From the NCBI GenBank assembly GCA_036390755.1, contig DASWBH010000154.1, forward strand, positions 1-12,403: a DNA stretch of 12,403 nt, given 5' to 3'. This document shows positions 1-7,628 of the stretch, piece by piece. Both the position numbers and the translations under genes were made by a program. Source of the DNA: DASVHS01 sp036390755. GTDB taxonomy: Bacteria > Acidobacteriota > Thermoanaerobaculia > Gp7-AA8. A model generated the notes under the pieces. The model was given only the letters and a program-made list of their open reading frames with translations, did no database searches and was not told the origin of the DNA. The first letter of the stretch is position 1. The number at the start of each line of letters is the position of its first letter.

Positions 1-693
1 GCCGCCGAACTGCAGCACTTTCTTGTTTCCGAGGTACACGCCCGGATAGGTGTAGCCGCTCTCGGTTTCCCATGGGTTGTAGGAGAGCCGTGCGGTTTCG
101 CGCAGCGAGTTGCGCGAGCCGGTCTGGCGCGCTCCCTGGAAGATGCCGCCGCGATACTCGAACTTGCCGCCGGCGAGATAACCCTTGGCCAGGAACCCGG
201 TATCGCGTCCGACGACCGATTGCGTCGGGCCGCTCTCGGTGAACGAGAACGAGCCGTAGTCGAGCGAGAGGATCGTCGCGGCGCTCTCCAGGCAGTTGCG
301 GCAGAGCGGAGGAAGCATCAGGCCGGCATCGAGGATGAACGCGTTGTTGCCCGTCGGCTTCCATTCCACGAACGCGTCCTGCGTGATGAAGCCGGCGCCA
401 AGGTTCTTCGGGGCCTTCCCGTCATTGGGGTTGTCGGTGTCGAAGAAGAACGAGAGGTTCGGGTTGATCTGTCCGCCGACCAGGAAACGGATCCTGCGCA
501 GAAACAGGTTGTTCGCGTAGCCGACCGCAGGCGCGGCATTCTGCGCGGAATCGGCCCAGCCCTGCGCGAGCAGTCCGAACTTCAGACTGATATCGCCGAC
601 TTTGATCTGCGCCTGCGCGTGAAGGAGTGGTGTCGCCAGAAGCACCACCACGATCGAGAGGAGGAGCGGTCGAATGAAACTGGTGGGACGCAT
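1..693 (-). CDS. OprO/OprP-like outer-membrane porin, N-terminal part (partial at window edge)
   Basis: The reading frame is open for 231 codons from the ATG at 693 to the window edge, so the C-terminal part of the barrel is missing. A Shine-Dalgarno GGAGA lies about 11 bases before the ATG. Residues 1 to about 27 form a signal peptide (hydrophobic core LLLSIVVVLLATPLL, then HAQA). The mature part begins with IKVGDISLKFGLLAQ and has alternating polar/hydrophobic strands typical of a beta barrel. It is clearly paralogous to the divergent porin at 1180-2442: both share LRR(I/V)RF near residue 60, GRDTGFL, EYR(A/G)G and the RN..R..AR..YN block. The family resembles phosphate-selective porins O and P; the true solute cannot be read from sequence. 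A CRNC cysteine pair sits in what is probably an extracellular loop and is absent from the paralog. Confidence 0.85.
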   Translation of the reverse strand, partial: MRPTSFIRPLLLSIVVVLLATPLLHAQAQIKVGDISLKFGLLAQGWADSAQNAAPAVGYANNLFLRRIRFLVGGQINPNLSFFFDTDNPNDGKAPKNLGAGFITQDAFVEWKPTGNNAFILDAGLMLPPLCRNCLESAATILSLDYGSFSFTESGPTQSVVGRDTGFLAKGYLAGGKFEYRGGIFQGARQTGSRNSLRETARLSYNPWETESGYTYPGVYLGNKKVLQFGG

Positions 694-1179
694 CTCAGTG
701 ATATCTCCTTTTTCGAGACCTTGCGGGTGAGCGGAGCGTGAAGCGTCGCTGCGAGACGAGCGCCGGCACATCGCGTCAATGGTCGAACCATTCGGACCTC
801 GGACGATCATGTGGTCACTCCAAACGCAGCGGACGACGACGTTTTGGTGCAGCGACGATCTTGGGTTGCGGGATACAGTAGTGGAGACTCTTGCCAAAAT
901 CCAGCGGAAATTGGAGGAGGCGGTCACTGCGGGAGGTGAGCGCTAGCACCGCACCGCACCGCGTCCTGTGTGGAAGTCCGGCGCTCCACTCCCGCGCTTC
1001 GATGGTGGTACTGTTGCCCAAACAAGGTTCATCGGTCGGTCGTAAAGTTCTCTTTCCACCAGTCCACGGCGCGAGAAGTCAGCCGTGTTGCGCGTCGCGA
1101 GTTCCCGTTCTTGCCGTCACTCTTCGGTGCTCCAATCTGTTGTCATGATCGCCGCCGTCATCACAGGAGGAGGTTCGAG
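694..1179. other. Divergent intergenic region between two porin genes
   Basis: This 486-base stretch separates two divergently transcribed paralogous porin genes and must hold both promoters and 5' leaders. I see no convincing sigma-70 hexamer pair, operator palindrome or riboswitch. A short open frame on the + strand (779-946, 55 codons, ending KIQRKLEEAVTAGGER) has protein-like composition but no Shine-Dalgarno, so I do not call it as a gene. A strong AGGAGGAGG at 1165-1173 is the ribosome-binding site of the downstream porin. Confidence 0.6.
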
Positions 1180-2442
1180 ATGAGAGTAGCCCGCACGGGC
1201 ATTTTCGTGTTCCTTGTTGTCGCGGCGCTGTGTGCGCCCGCGTTCGCCGATCAGGCGACGTCGGCCGCTCCGGCGCCCACCGCTCCCGCCGCAACCGCAG
1301 CATCGGATCCGCAGACCACCACATCGCAGCCTTCCAGCACGCAGACCACCCCGAGCACACCGACCGTCACGAAGACGGATGCGCAGCCGCAGACTGCCGC
1401 GCCGAAGCCGGCCGCGCCGGGGCCGCTGCAGATCAAGGTCAGCGACACCGTCAACTTCCGCTTCGGTCTGCTGCTGCAACCGCAGGCCGATTTTCAGGAG
1501 AACAACGCCGGCGGCACGGGCGAGAACCTGATGCTGCGCCGCGTGCGCTTCATCGCCAGCGGTCAGCTCGCCAAACCGGTCTTCTTCTTCTTCCAGACCG
1601 AGAACTCCCGCCTCGGCGGCGCGATCGGCACTGCGAACAAGGTCATCTCGACCGGCTTCCAGACGATCGACGCGGTCGCCGAGTATCGCTATTCGAAACC
1701 GCTCAACATTCAGGCCGGACTCATCTATCTGCCGACGTCGCGTGAAGCGCTGAAGTCGAGCGGCTCCGAATACATGATCGACGTGAACACCTACGCATTC
1801 ACGGCCACCGGCGCGCTCGGCGGCACCGCCGGCCGCGACACCGGATTCCTCCTGCGCGGCTACTTCCTCGGCGACCACCTCGAATACCGCGCCGGCGCGT
1901 TCTCCGGCCTTCGCGACGCGACCTCCCGCAACACGTTCCGCAAGATCGCGCGCGTTCAGTACAACTTCCTCGACACCGAGCCGTACGCGCTGCCGTCTTA
2001 TCCCGGCGCGTACTTCGGAACGAAGAGAATCGTTGCCCTCGGCGCAGCGTACGACGGGCAGCACAACTACAGAGGCGACACGGCCGATCTCTATTGGGAT
2101 CTGCCGACCGGGTTCGGCTCGTGGCTCGGCACGCTGTCGTACATGATGCTCGACGGCAAGAACTTCACCTCCGCCCTTCCGAAGAGCAACATCTACGTCG
2201 CCGACGTCGGTGCCTTCGCCAAGGCCGTCAAGCTCGGGCCGTGGCTCCGCTACGAGCAGCGCAACTTCGCCGCTCCGAACAGCAACAAGGATGAGAAGCG
2301 TTACTGGGCCGGCCTGAACTGGTATCCCCTCGCCGGTGCCTGGAACACCTTCAACGTGAAGGCCGGATGGAGTGAGACCAAGCCGGCCGTCGGCAGAAAC
2401 ACGAGGGACATCACGCTCCAGCTGCAGTTCTTCATCTATTGA
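1180..2442 (+). CDS. OprO/OprP-like outer-membrane porin with Ala/Pro/Thr-rich N-terminal linker
   Basis: This is a 420-residue porin. The frame is open from farther upstream, but the ATG at 1180 is preferred: it is preceded by AGGAGGAGG (1165-1173) and opens a clean signal peptide (core IFVFLVVAALCA, predicted cleavage after AFA). Residues about 24-85 are a low-complexity Ala/Pro/Thr/Gln-rich linker, followed by the barrel from about residue 86 (IKVSDTVNFRFGLLLQ). It ends in FFIY, an aromatic C-terminal residue as expected for outer-membrane barrel insertion. It shares LRRVRF, GRDTGFLLRGY and the RN.FRKIARVQYN block with the divergent porin at 1-693. It lies 35 bases before the substrate-binding protein gene, so it probably supplies that transporter's substrate across the outer membrane (inference). 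Phosphate selectivity should not be assumed from the family name. Confidence 0.88.
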   Translation: MRVARTGIFVFLVVAALCAPAFADQATSAAPAPTAPAATAASDPQTTTSQPSSTQTTPSTPTVTKTDAQPQTAAPKPAAPGPLQIKVSDTVNFRFGLLLQPQADFQENNAGGTGENLMLRRVRFIASGQLAKPVFFFFQTENSRLGGAIGTANKVISTGFQTIDAVAEYRYSKPLNIQAGLIYLPTSREALKSSGSEYMIDVNTYAFTATGALGGTAGRDTGFLLRGYFLGDHLEYRAGAFSGLRDATSRNTFRKIARVQYNFLDTEPYALPSYPGAYFGTKRIVALGAAYDGQHNYRGDTADLYWDLPTGFGSWLGTLSYMMLDGKNFTSALPKSNIYVADVGAFAKAVKLGPWLRYEQRNFAAPNSNKDEKRYWAGLNWYPLAGAWNTFNVKAGWSETKPAVGRNTRDITLQLQFFIY

Positions 2443-2459
2443 GACACTGAGACATTGAG
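2440..2459 (+). repeat. Short tandem repeat, TGAGACAY unit
   Basis: Two 8-base units (TGAGACAC, TGAGACAT) plus a further TGAG sit directly on the porin stop codon, whose TGA is the first unit. It ends just before the GGGAAAGGGA that serves as ribosome-binding site for the next gene. It is too short for a claimed function and only this copy is in the window. Confidence 0.5.
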
Positions 2460-2477
2460 GGAAAGGGAACAACGCGG

Positions 2478-3638
2478 ATGAAGCGATTCATCGTTTTAGC
2501 GGCGGCGATTACTCTCCTCCTGCCCGGGCTCGGGCATGCGGCGACGAAGGTGAAGATCGGGTTCGTGAACTCGATCACCGGACCGGAAGCGCCGATCGGC
2601 GAGAACCTCTCCAACGGCGTGACGCTCGCGCTCGAGGACCTGAAGAAGGAAGGCATCGACGTCGACCTCATCAAAGAGGACGACACCGGAAAGCCGGAGA
2701 AGTCGATGTCGGCGTTCGAAAAGCTCGCGACGCGCGACAACGTCACGGGAATCGTCGGTCCTTACAGCTCGAAGTGCGCATCGGCGCTGGCGAAGCTCGC
2801 CGAGAAGTACAAGACACCTCTCATCATCCCGGTCGCGTCGAAGGACGACATCACGCGGCAGAACCTGAAGTGGATGTTCCGCCTGAGCGCGACGACCAAC
2901 GACTACGCGACCATCCTCCTCGACATGGCCACGCGCCTCGGCAAGCCGAAGACGATGGCCATCATCAACGAGAACACCGACTTCGGCACTTCCGGCGCGA
3001 AGTCGGCGAAGGAGTACGCGGCGAAGAAGAAGATCGCCATCGTGGCCGAGGAGGCGTACTCGCCCGGTTCACCGGACTACCGCTCGACGCTGGCGAGCAT
3101 CAAGTCGAAGAATCCCGACCTCGTGTTCATGGTCTCGTACGTGGCTGACGCGATCCTGCTGATGCGCCAGTCGCGCGAGATCGGGCTCACGCCGCAGGCA
3201 TTCCTCGGCGCCGGCGCCGGCTTCGCCACCGTGCAGTTCGCGAAAGAGAAGGACATCTCGAACGACGTCTTCTCGTCGACGCAGTGGACACCCGACGTGA
3301 ACTGGCCGGGCTCGAAGCAGTTCAACGAGCGTTACAAAACGCAGTTCGGAAAAGAGCCGACCTACCACGCCACAACTGCGTACGAGTCAATGATCATCAT
3401 GGCCGAGACGGCGGCGAAGGCGAAGGGCGACAAGACGCGCACGCGCGATCTTCTCAAGCGCGGCAAGTGGAACGGCGTGATGGGCGAGGTCCGCTTCGCC
3501 GATTACGAGGGCTACACGAACCAGAACCACCATCAGATGCTGGTCGAGCAGATTCAGAACGGCACGCACGAAACAGTGTGGCCGCCGCAGTACGCTCCGA
3601 AGAAGCCGGTGTATCCGTTCCCGGGTTGGGGTAAGTAG
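2478..3638 (+). CDS. livK: Liv-type ABC transporter periplasmic substrate-binding protein
   Basis: This 386-residue protein is the size of family-I periplasmic binding proteins of branched-chain amino acid/amide/urea importers (Peripl_BP_6 type). The signal peptide covers about residues 1-21 (FIVLAAAITLLLPGLGHA). The mature start VKIGFVNSITGPEAPIGENL is the characteristic first strand and loop of the family; GIVGPYSSKCASALAKLAEK and PLIIPVASKDD form the next conserved ligand-site segments. The DDIT, GTSG and AYSPGSPDYRSTLASIKSKNPD blocks also fit. Upstream GAGGGAAAGGGA gives a ribosome-binding site. It is followed by livH, livM, livG and livF. Related systems carry leucine/isoleucine/valine, urea, short amides or aromatic acids, so the ligand is not settled. 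A palindromic element directly after the stop codon may attenuate transcription or protect the upstream mRNA. Confidence 0.93.
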   Translation: MKRFIVLAAAITLLLPGLGHAATKVKIGFVNSITGPEAPIGENLSNGVTLALEDLKKEGIDVDLIKEDDTGKPEKSMSAFEKLATRDNVTGIVGPYSSKCASALAKLAEKYKTPLIIPVASKDDITRQNLKWMFRLSATTNDYATILLDMATRLGKPKTMAIINENTDFGTSGAKSAKEYAAKKKIAIVAEEAYSPGSPDYRSTLASIKSKNPDLVFMVSYVADAILLMRQSREIGLTPQAFLGAGAGFATVQFAKEKDISNDVFSSTQWTPDVNWPGSKQFNERYKTQFGKEPTYHATTAYESMIIMAETAAKAKGDKTRTRDLLKRGKWNGVMGEVRFADYEGYTNQNHHQMLVEQIQNGTHETVWPPQYAPKKPVYPFPGWGK

Positions 3639-3721
3639 GTCCTCGGTCCTCGGTCCTCGGTCCTCGGTTCGTTCGGTTTCTCGGTGACAACCGAGGACCG
3701 AACGGACCGAGGACCGAGGAC
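3639..3721. repeat. Heptad-repeat palindromic element, copy 1 (TCCTCGG unit)
   Basis: The left arm 3639-3669 contains four tandem TCCTCGG units; the right arm 3689-3721 is its reverse complement apart from a 2-base bulge; the loop is 3670-3688. A very stable RNA hairpin of about 31 bp would form. It starts at the first base after the livK stop codon and fills almost all of the livK-livH gap. The same 33-base left arm recurs exactly at 8546-8578. The right arm's GAGGA (3716-3720) is 11 bases before the livH ATG and is the best ribosome-binding site candidate there. Confidence 0.9.
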
Positions 3722-3731
3722 GTTCTTTATC

Positions 3732-4598
3732 ATGTCGATTTTCATCCAGGCGCTCATCAGCGGGATCCTGATCGGCGGTGTGTACGCGCTGATCGGAATC
3801 GGCCTGACGATCATCTTCGGCGTCATGCGCATCATCAACTTCGCGCATGGCGACATCCTCATGGTCGGGATGTACATCACGTTCTTTCTCTTCACCCTGG
3901 CGCACGTCGACCCGTTCGTCTCGATCCTCATCACCGGGCCGCTGATGTTTCTGTTCGGCGCGATGCTGCAGAAGGTGGTCATCAACCGCGTCCTCGGCGC
4001 CCTCCCGCAGAATCAGATCCTGCTGACCATCGGCCTCGGACTGATGATGAGCAACTCGGTCATGCTCGCCTTCACCTCCGACTACCGCATCCTGACGACG
4101 ACCTACTCGTCGAGCAGCGTGAAGATCGGCGGCATCTCCGTCTCCGAGCCGCTCGTGATCTCGTTCGTGATCACCGCCATCATCACCGCGGCGCTCTACT
4201 GGTTCCTGCTCCGGACTGACACCGGCCAGGCCATCCGCGCGACGGCGCAGGATCGCGAGGCGGCGCGGCTGATGGGCATCAACGTCGCGCGCATGTCGAT
4301 CATCGCCTTCGGCCTCGGCTCCGCGCTGGCGGGAAGCGCCGGCGCACTGATCGCGCCGACGTACTACATCTTTCCGCAGGTCGGCAGCATCTTCACGCTC
4401 AAGGCATTCGTCATCACGGTCCTCGGCGGAATGGGCAGCGTGATCGGCGCGACGCTCGGCGGCGTGCTGATCGGCGTCGCGGAGTCGGTCGGCGGCGTCT
4501 ACTTCGGCGCGGGCTGGAAAGACGTCATCGTCTTCGTGATCTTCCTGCTCGTCCTGCTCTTCAAGCCGTCCGGCCTCCTCGGCAAGTCGCGCACGTGA
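3732..4598 (+). CDS. livH: Liv-type ABC transporter permease LivH
   Basis: This 288-residue inner-membrane permease starts MSIFIQALISGILIGGVYAL, the canonical LivH N-terminus, so the ATG at 3732 is chosen over an in-frame GTG at 3684 that lies inside the palindromic repeat and would add a repeat-encoded 16-residue tail. The sequence is almost entirely hydrophobic, with about eight predicted membrane segments. The hallmark GIGLTIIFGVMRIINFAHGD is near residues 22-41, and the cytoplasmic coupling loop QAIRATAQDREAARLMGIN lies at about residues 165-185. The gene overlaps livM at TGATG, which suggests translational coupling. It pairs with LivM to form the translocation channel. Confidence 0.94.
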   Translation: MSIFIQALISGILIGGVYALIGIGLTIIFGVMRIINFAHGDILMVGMYITFFLFTLAHVDPFVSILITGPLMFLFGAMLQKVVINRVLGALPQNQILLTIGLGLMMSNSVMLAFTSDYRILTTTYSSSSVKIGGISVSEPLVISFVITAIITAALYWFLLRTDTGQAIRATAQDREAARLMGINVARMSIIAFGLGSALAGSAGALIAPTYYIFPQVGSIFTLKAFVITVLGGMGSVIGATLGGVLIGVAESVGGVYFGAGWKDVIVFVIFLLVLLFKPSGLLGKSRT

Positions 4599-5665
4599 TG
4601 ACTGCGATTCCGTACACCGCCACGGACAGGACGCGCTACGTCCCGCTGGCGTTGATCACGGCGTCGGTCGGTGCGCTGCTCATCCTGCCGCTGTTCGTCG
4701 AGAGCACATATCTGCTGCACATGATGATTCTGATTTTCATCAACGTCATCGTCGGCTCGGCATGGAACATCCTCGGCGGCTACACCGGACAGTACTCGGT
4801 CGGCCACGCCGCGTACTTCGGCGTGGGCGCGTACACGACGATGGCGCTGCTGCAGTACAAACAGGTCGTGCCGTGGGAAGGCATCTGGCTCGGCGTGGTG
4901 GCGTCGCTGATTACAGCGCTGATCATCGGCACGATCTGCTTCCGCCTGCGCGGTCCGTACTTCGTGCTCGCGTCGATCGCGGTCGCGGAGATCTTCCGCG
5001 TCACGGCGCTGAACCTGAAGGACATCACCAACGGCGCGGAAGGAATCCTCGTCACCGAGATTCCGCCGCTGATGATCGGTAAGACGGTGATCACCGACTG
5101 GGCGTCGAAGGTTCCGTTCTATTACACCGGACTCGCGTTCGTGCTGATCACCATCCTCGTCAGCTGGATCGTGCGCCGGTCGAAGCTCGGCTACTTCTTC
5201 CAGGCCATCCGCGAGGATCAGGATGCCGCGCACTCCCTCGGCATCAACCCGACGCTCTACAAGGACACGGCGCTGGCGATCTCGGCGATCTTCACGTCGC
5301 TCGCCGGAACGTTGTACGGCGTGTACGTCGGCTTCATCGATCCGAGCACCGTTCTCGGCCTCGACCTCTCCGTGCAGATCGTGATGATCTGCATCATCGG
5401 CGGCATCGGCACGCTCCTCGGGCCGATCATCGGAGCGGTCGTCCTGATTCCGCTTTCCGAAGCGTTGCGCAGCAACATGATCACGGACCTGCTGATCAAG
5501 TCGGGCGCCGTGAACGCGGAATCGAAAGTTGGCGCGTTCCTCAAGGAGAACCTCGCGCACGCGCACGTGCTGATCTACGGGATCCTCGTCGTCATCGTCA
5601 TCCTCTTCATGCCCGAAGGGATTCTCGGATTTGCCCGCCGGATGACGCGGAGGCGCAGGGCATAG
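4598..5665 (+). CDS. livM: Liv-type ABC transporter permease LivM
   Basis: This 355-residue permease has about nine to ten hydrophobic segments. The conserved LivM block NILGGYTGQYSVGHAAYFGV is at about residues 54-73 and the coupling loop FFQAIREDQDAAHSLGIN at about residues 200-217. It ends in a basic tail (RRMTRRRRA). I chose the ATG at 4598, which overlaps the livH stop codon by one base; a GTG at 4595 is an equally possible in-frame start one codon earlier. It lies two bases from livG, in the same transcription unit. It forms the second half of the channel for the LivK ligand. Confidence 0.94.
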   Translation: MTAIPYTATDRTRYVPLALITASVGALLILPLFVESTYLLHMMILIFINVIVGSAWNILGGYTGQYSVGHAAYFGVGAYTTMALLQYKQVVPWEGIWLGVVASLITALIIGTICFRLRGPYFVLASIAVAEIFRVTALNLKDITNGAEGILVTEIPPLMIGKTVITDWASKVPFYYTGLAFVLITILVSWIVRRSKLGYFFQAIREDQDAAHSLGINPTLYKDTALAISAIFTSLAGTLYGVYVGFIDPSTVLGLDLSVQIVMICIIGGIGTLLGPIIGAVVLIPLSEALRSNMITDLLIKSGAVNAESKVGAFLKENLAHAHVLIYGILVVIVILFMPEGILGFARRMTRRRRA

Positions 5666-5667
5666 CG

Positions 5668-6380
5668 ATGGCGATCCTCGAGATCAAGCACGTCAGCAAA
5701 TTCTTCGGCGGCCTGGCCGCGAATTCCGACGTGTCGTTCGAAGTGACCGAAGGTTCGATCATGGGACTGATCGGACCGAACGGCGCGGGGAAGACGACGC
5801 TCTTCAACTGCATCACCGGCTACTACCCGCCGTCGAAAGGGGAAGTCGTGTTCGACGGCAAGCGCATGAACGGACTGCAGCCCGACAAGGTCTGCAAGCT
5901 GGGTATGGTGCGCACGTGGCAGAAGGTGCGTCCGCTGACGAACCTCTCCGTGCTCGACAACGTGGTCGTCGGCGCGCTGTGCCGGACGAATTCGGTTCAC
6001 GAGGCGCGCGACATCGCGCACGAGCAGTTGCGCATCGTAGGGCTCGACGACAAACCGGGACTTCTCGCCGGCGCGCTGCCGATCGGCGAGCGCAAGAAGC
6101 TCGAGGTCGCGCGCGTTCTGGCGACGAAACCGAAGCTGCTGCTGCTGGACGAAGTTATGGGCGGCCTCAATCCGGCCGAGAGCGAGGAGATCATCCAGCT
6201 CATCCTCGAGATCAAGAACGAGGGCATCACGCAGATGGTCATCGAGCACGACATGAAGGCGATCATGCGGCTCTCCGACCGGATCGTCGTGCTGAACTCC
6301 GGCGAGAAGCTGGCCGAGGGGAGTCCCGAGGAGATCGTGAACAATCCGCAGGTGGTCGAGGCGTACCTGGGAGCGGAAGC

Positions 6381-6384
<4 letters not shown>
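5668..6384 (+). CDS. livG: Liv-type ABC transporter ATPase LivG
   Basis: This 238-residue ATP-binding subunit carries Walker A GPNGAGKT (residues 36-43), a Q-loop glutamine near residue 85, the LivG-type signature LPIGERKKLEVAR (137-149), Walker B LLLLDE (157-162) and the switch histidine in IEHDM (H194). The signature is the relaxed form usual for LivG rather than LSGGQ. The residue after the catalytic Glu is Val, where most ABC ATPases have Pro, a small departure unlikely to abolish activity. The sequence is slightly shorter than typical LivG proteins of about 255 residues. It starts two bases after livM and its stop codon overlaps the livF start. It should pair with LivF under the LivHM channel. 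Confidence 0.94.
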
Positions 6385-7115
<731 letters not shown>

Positions 7116-7118
7116 GCC

Positions 7119-7550
7119 ATGAAAGACAAAGTCTCAGACTGGATGACGAAGAACCCGATCACGATCGACGACGACGCGTCGATCATCGAGGCCGTGCACC
7201 TGATGAAGGAGCGCGACGTGCGCCGCCTGCCGGTGATGCACAAGGGCCGTCTGGCCGGCATCGTCACCGATCGCATGCTCAAGGACTATTCACCGGGCAA
7301 GGCCACATCGCTCGACACGTGGGAAGTGCACTACCTGCTGTCGCGCACGCCGGTGAGCGAAGCGATGAACGCGCATCCGCATACCGTCATACCGGACTCG
7401 AAGCTGACTGACGCCGCCATTGTGATCCGCGATCACAAGCTGTACGGATTGTGCGTGGTCAATGAGAAAGGCGATCTCGTCGGCATCCTGACGATCAAGG
7501 ACCTGATCGACGCGCTGTTCTACTTGAGCGACGTCGCGCACCACAAGTAG
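7119..7550 (+). CDS. Two-CBS-domain protein, probable regulator of the Liv transporter
   Basis: This 143-residue soluble protein is little more than a CBS pair. CBS1 covers about residues 1-58 (VSDWMTKNPITIDDDASI, then RRLPVMHKGRLAGIVTDRML) and CBS2 about 77-138 (VSEAMNAHPHTVIPDSKL, then LYGLCVVNEKGDLVGILTIK). No ACT or catalytic domain follows, unlike AcuB or IMP dehydrogenase. CBS pairs commonly bind adenine nucleotides such as AMP, ATP or SAM. Its position three bases after livF suggests energy- or nucleotide-dependent control of the transporter or of downstream catabolism; this is inference from context. The TAG stop codon is the first three bases of a cloverleaf palindrome. Confidence 0.9.
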   Translation: MKDKVSDWMTKNPITIDDDASIIEAVHLMKERDVRRLPVMHKGRLAGIVTDRMLKDYSPGKATSLDTWEVHYLLSRTPVSEAMNAHPHTVIPDSKLTDAAIVIRDHKLYGLCVVNEKGDLVGILTIKDLIDALFYLSDVAHHK

Positions 7551-7628
7551 GAGAGCGGGCGTCCCGCCCGCAGTCGGCGACGCCGCGCGGGACGCGCGGC
7601 GACTGCGGCCGGGACGGCCGCTCTCCTA
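7548..7628. repeat. Cloverleaf-like palindromic element spanning two convergent stop codons
   Basis: The outer arms are 7548-7576 and 7600-7628, identical in reverse complement except at two positions. Each arm also folds on itself into a 7-bp hairpin: 7555-7571 (GCGGGCG, loop TCC) and 7605-7621 (loop GGA). The two arm differences are exactly one base pair of that hairpin, flipped from G-C to C-G. A central hairpin 7582-7600 (GCCGCGC, loop GGGAC, GCGCGGC) completes a cross. Both ends read TAG inward, giving the stop codons of the CBS gene (+) and the acyl-CoA dehydrogenase (-). It probably acts as a bidirectional terminator or is a REP-like element; no clear T-run follows on either side. Confidence 0.88.

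Noticed and set aside
1..693. Naming the two porins OprP and assigning phosphate uptake
   Set aside because: Only family-level resemblance is visible; no phosphate-specific genes are nearby, and the adjacent transporter is Liv-type.
779..946. A 55-codon + strand frame ending KIQRKLEEAVTAGGER in the divergent porin intergenic region
   Set aside because: Composition of the last 20 residues is protein-like, but there is no Shine-Dalgarno before either candidate ATG (779 or 809), no recognised family, and it lies where two promoters must be.
1117..2472. Long open frame (451 codons) on the minus strand opposite the porin
   Set aside because: Arg/Glu/Val/Ala-rich translation without domains; it is the GC-rich antisense shadow of the porin gene.
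3639..3721. CRISPR-like array because of repeated TCCTCGG/CCGAGGA units
   Set aside because: Units are 7 bases, contiguous, without spacers, and arranged as an inverted repeat; no cas genes are present.
3684..3731. GTG start for livH at 3684, giving a TTEDRTDRGPRT-type N-terminal tail
   Set aside because: The tail is encoded by the palindromic repeat, and LivH proteins start at the MSIFIQALISG position.
4499..5566. Long minus-strand open frame opposite livM
   Set aside because: Arg/Asp/Glu-rich composition, no motif, fully antisense to a clear permease gene.
5916..6380. Upstream extension of the livF frame across livG
   Set aside because: The translation is Arg/Ala/Gly-rich and reads livG out of frame; the GTG at 6381 with a good ribosome-binding site and stop overlap is the credible start.
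7122..7547. Calling the CBS protein AcuB or an IMP dehydrogenase fragment
   Set aside because: It is a complete 143-residue CBS pair with no ACT domain and no catalytic barrel, and it is located in a transporter operon.
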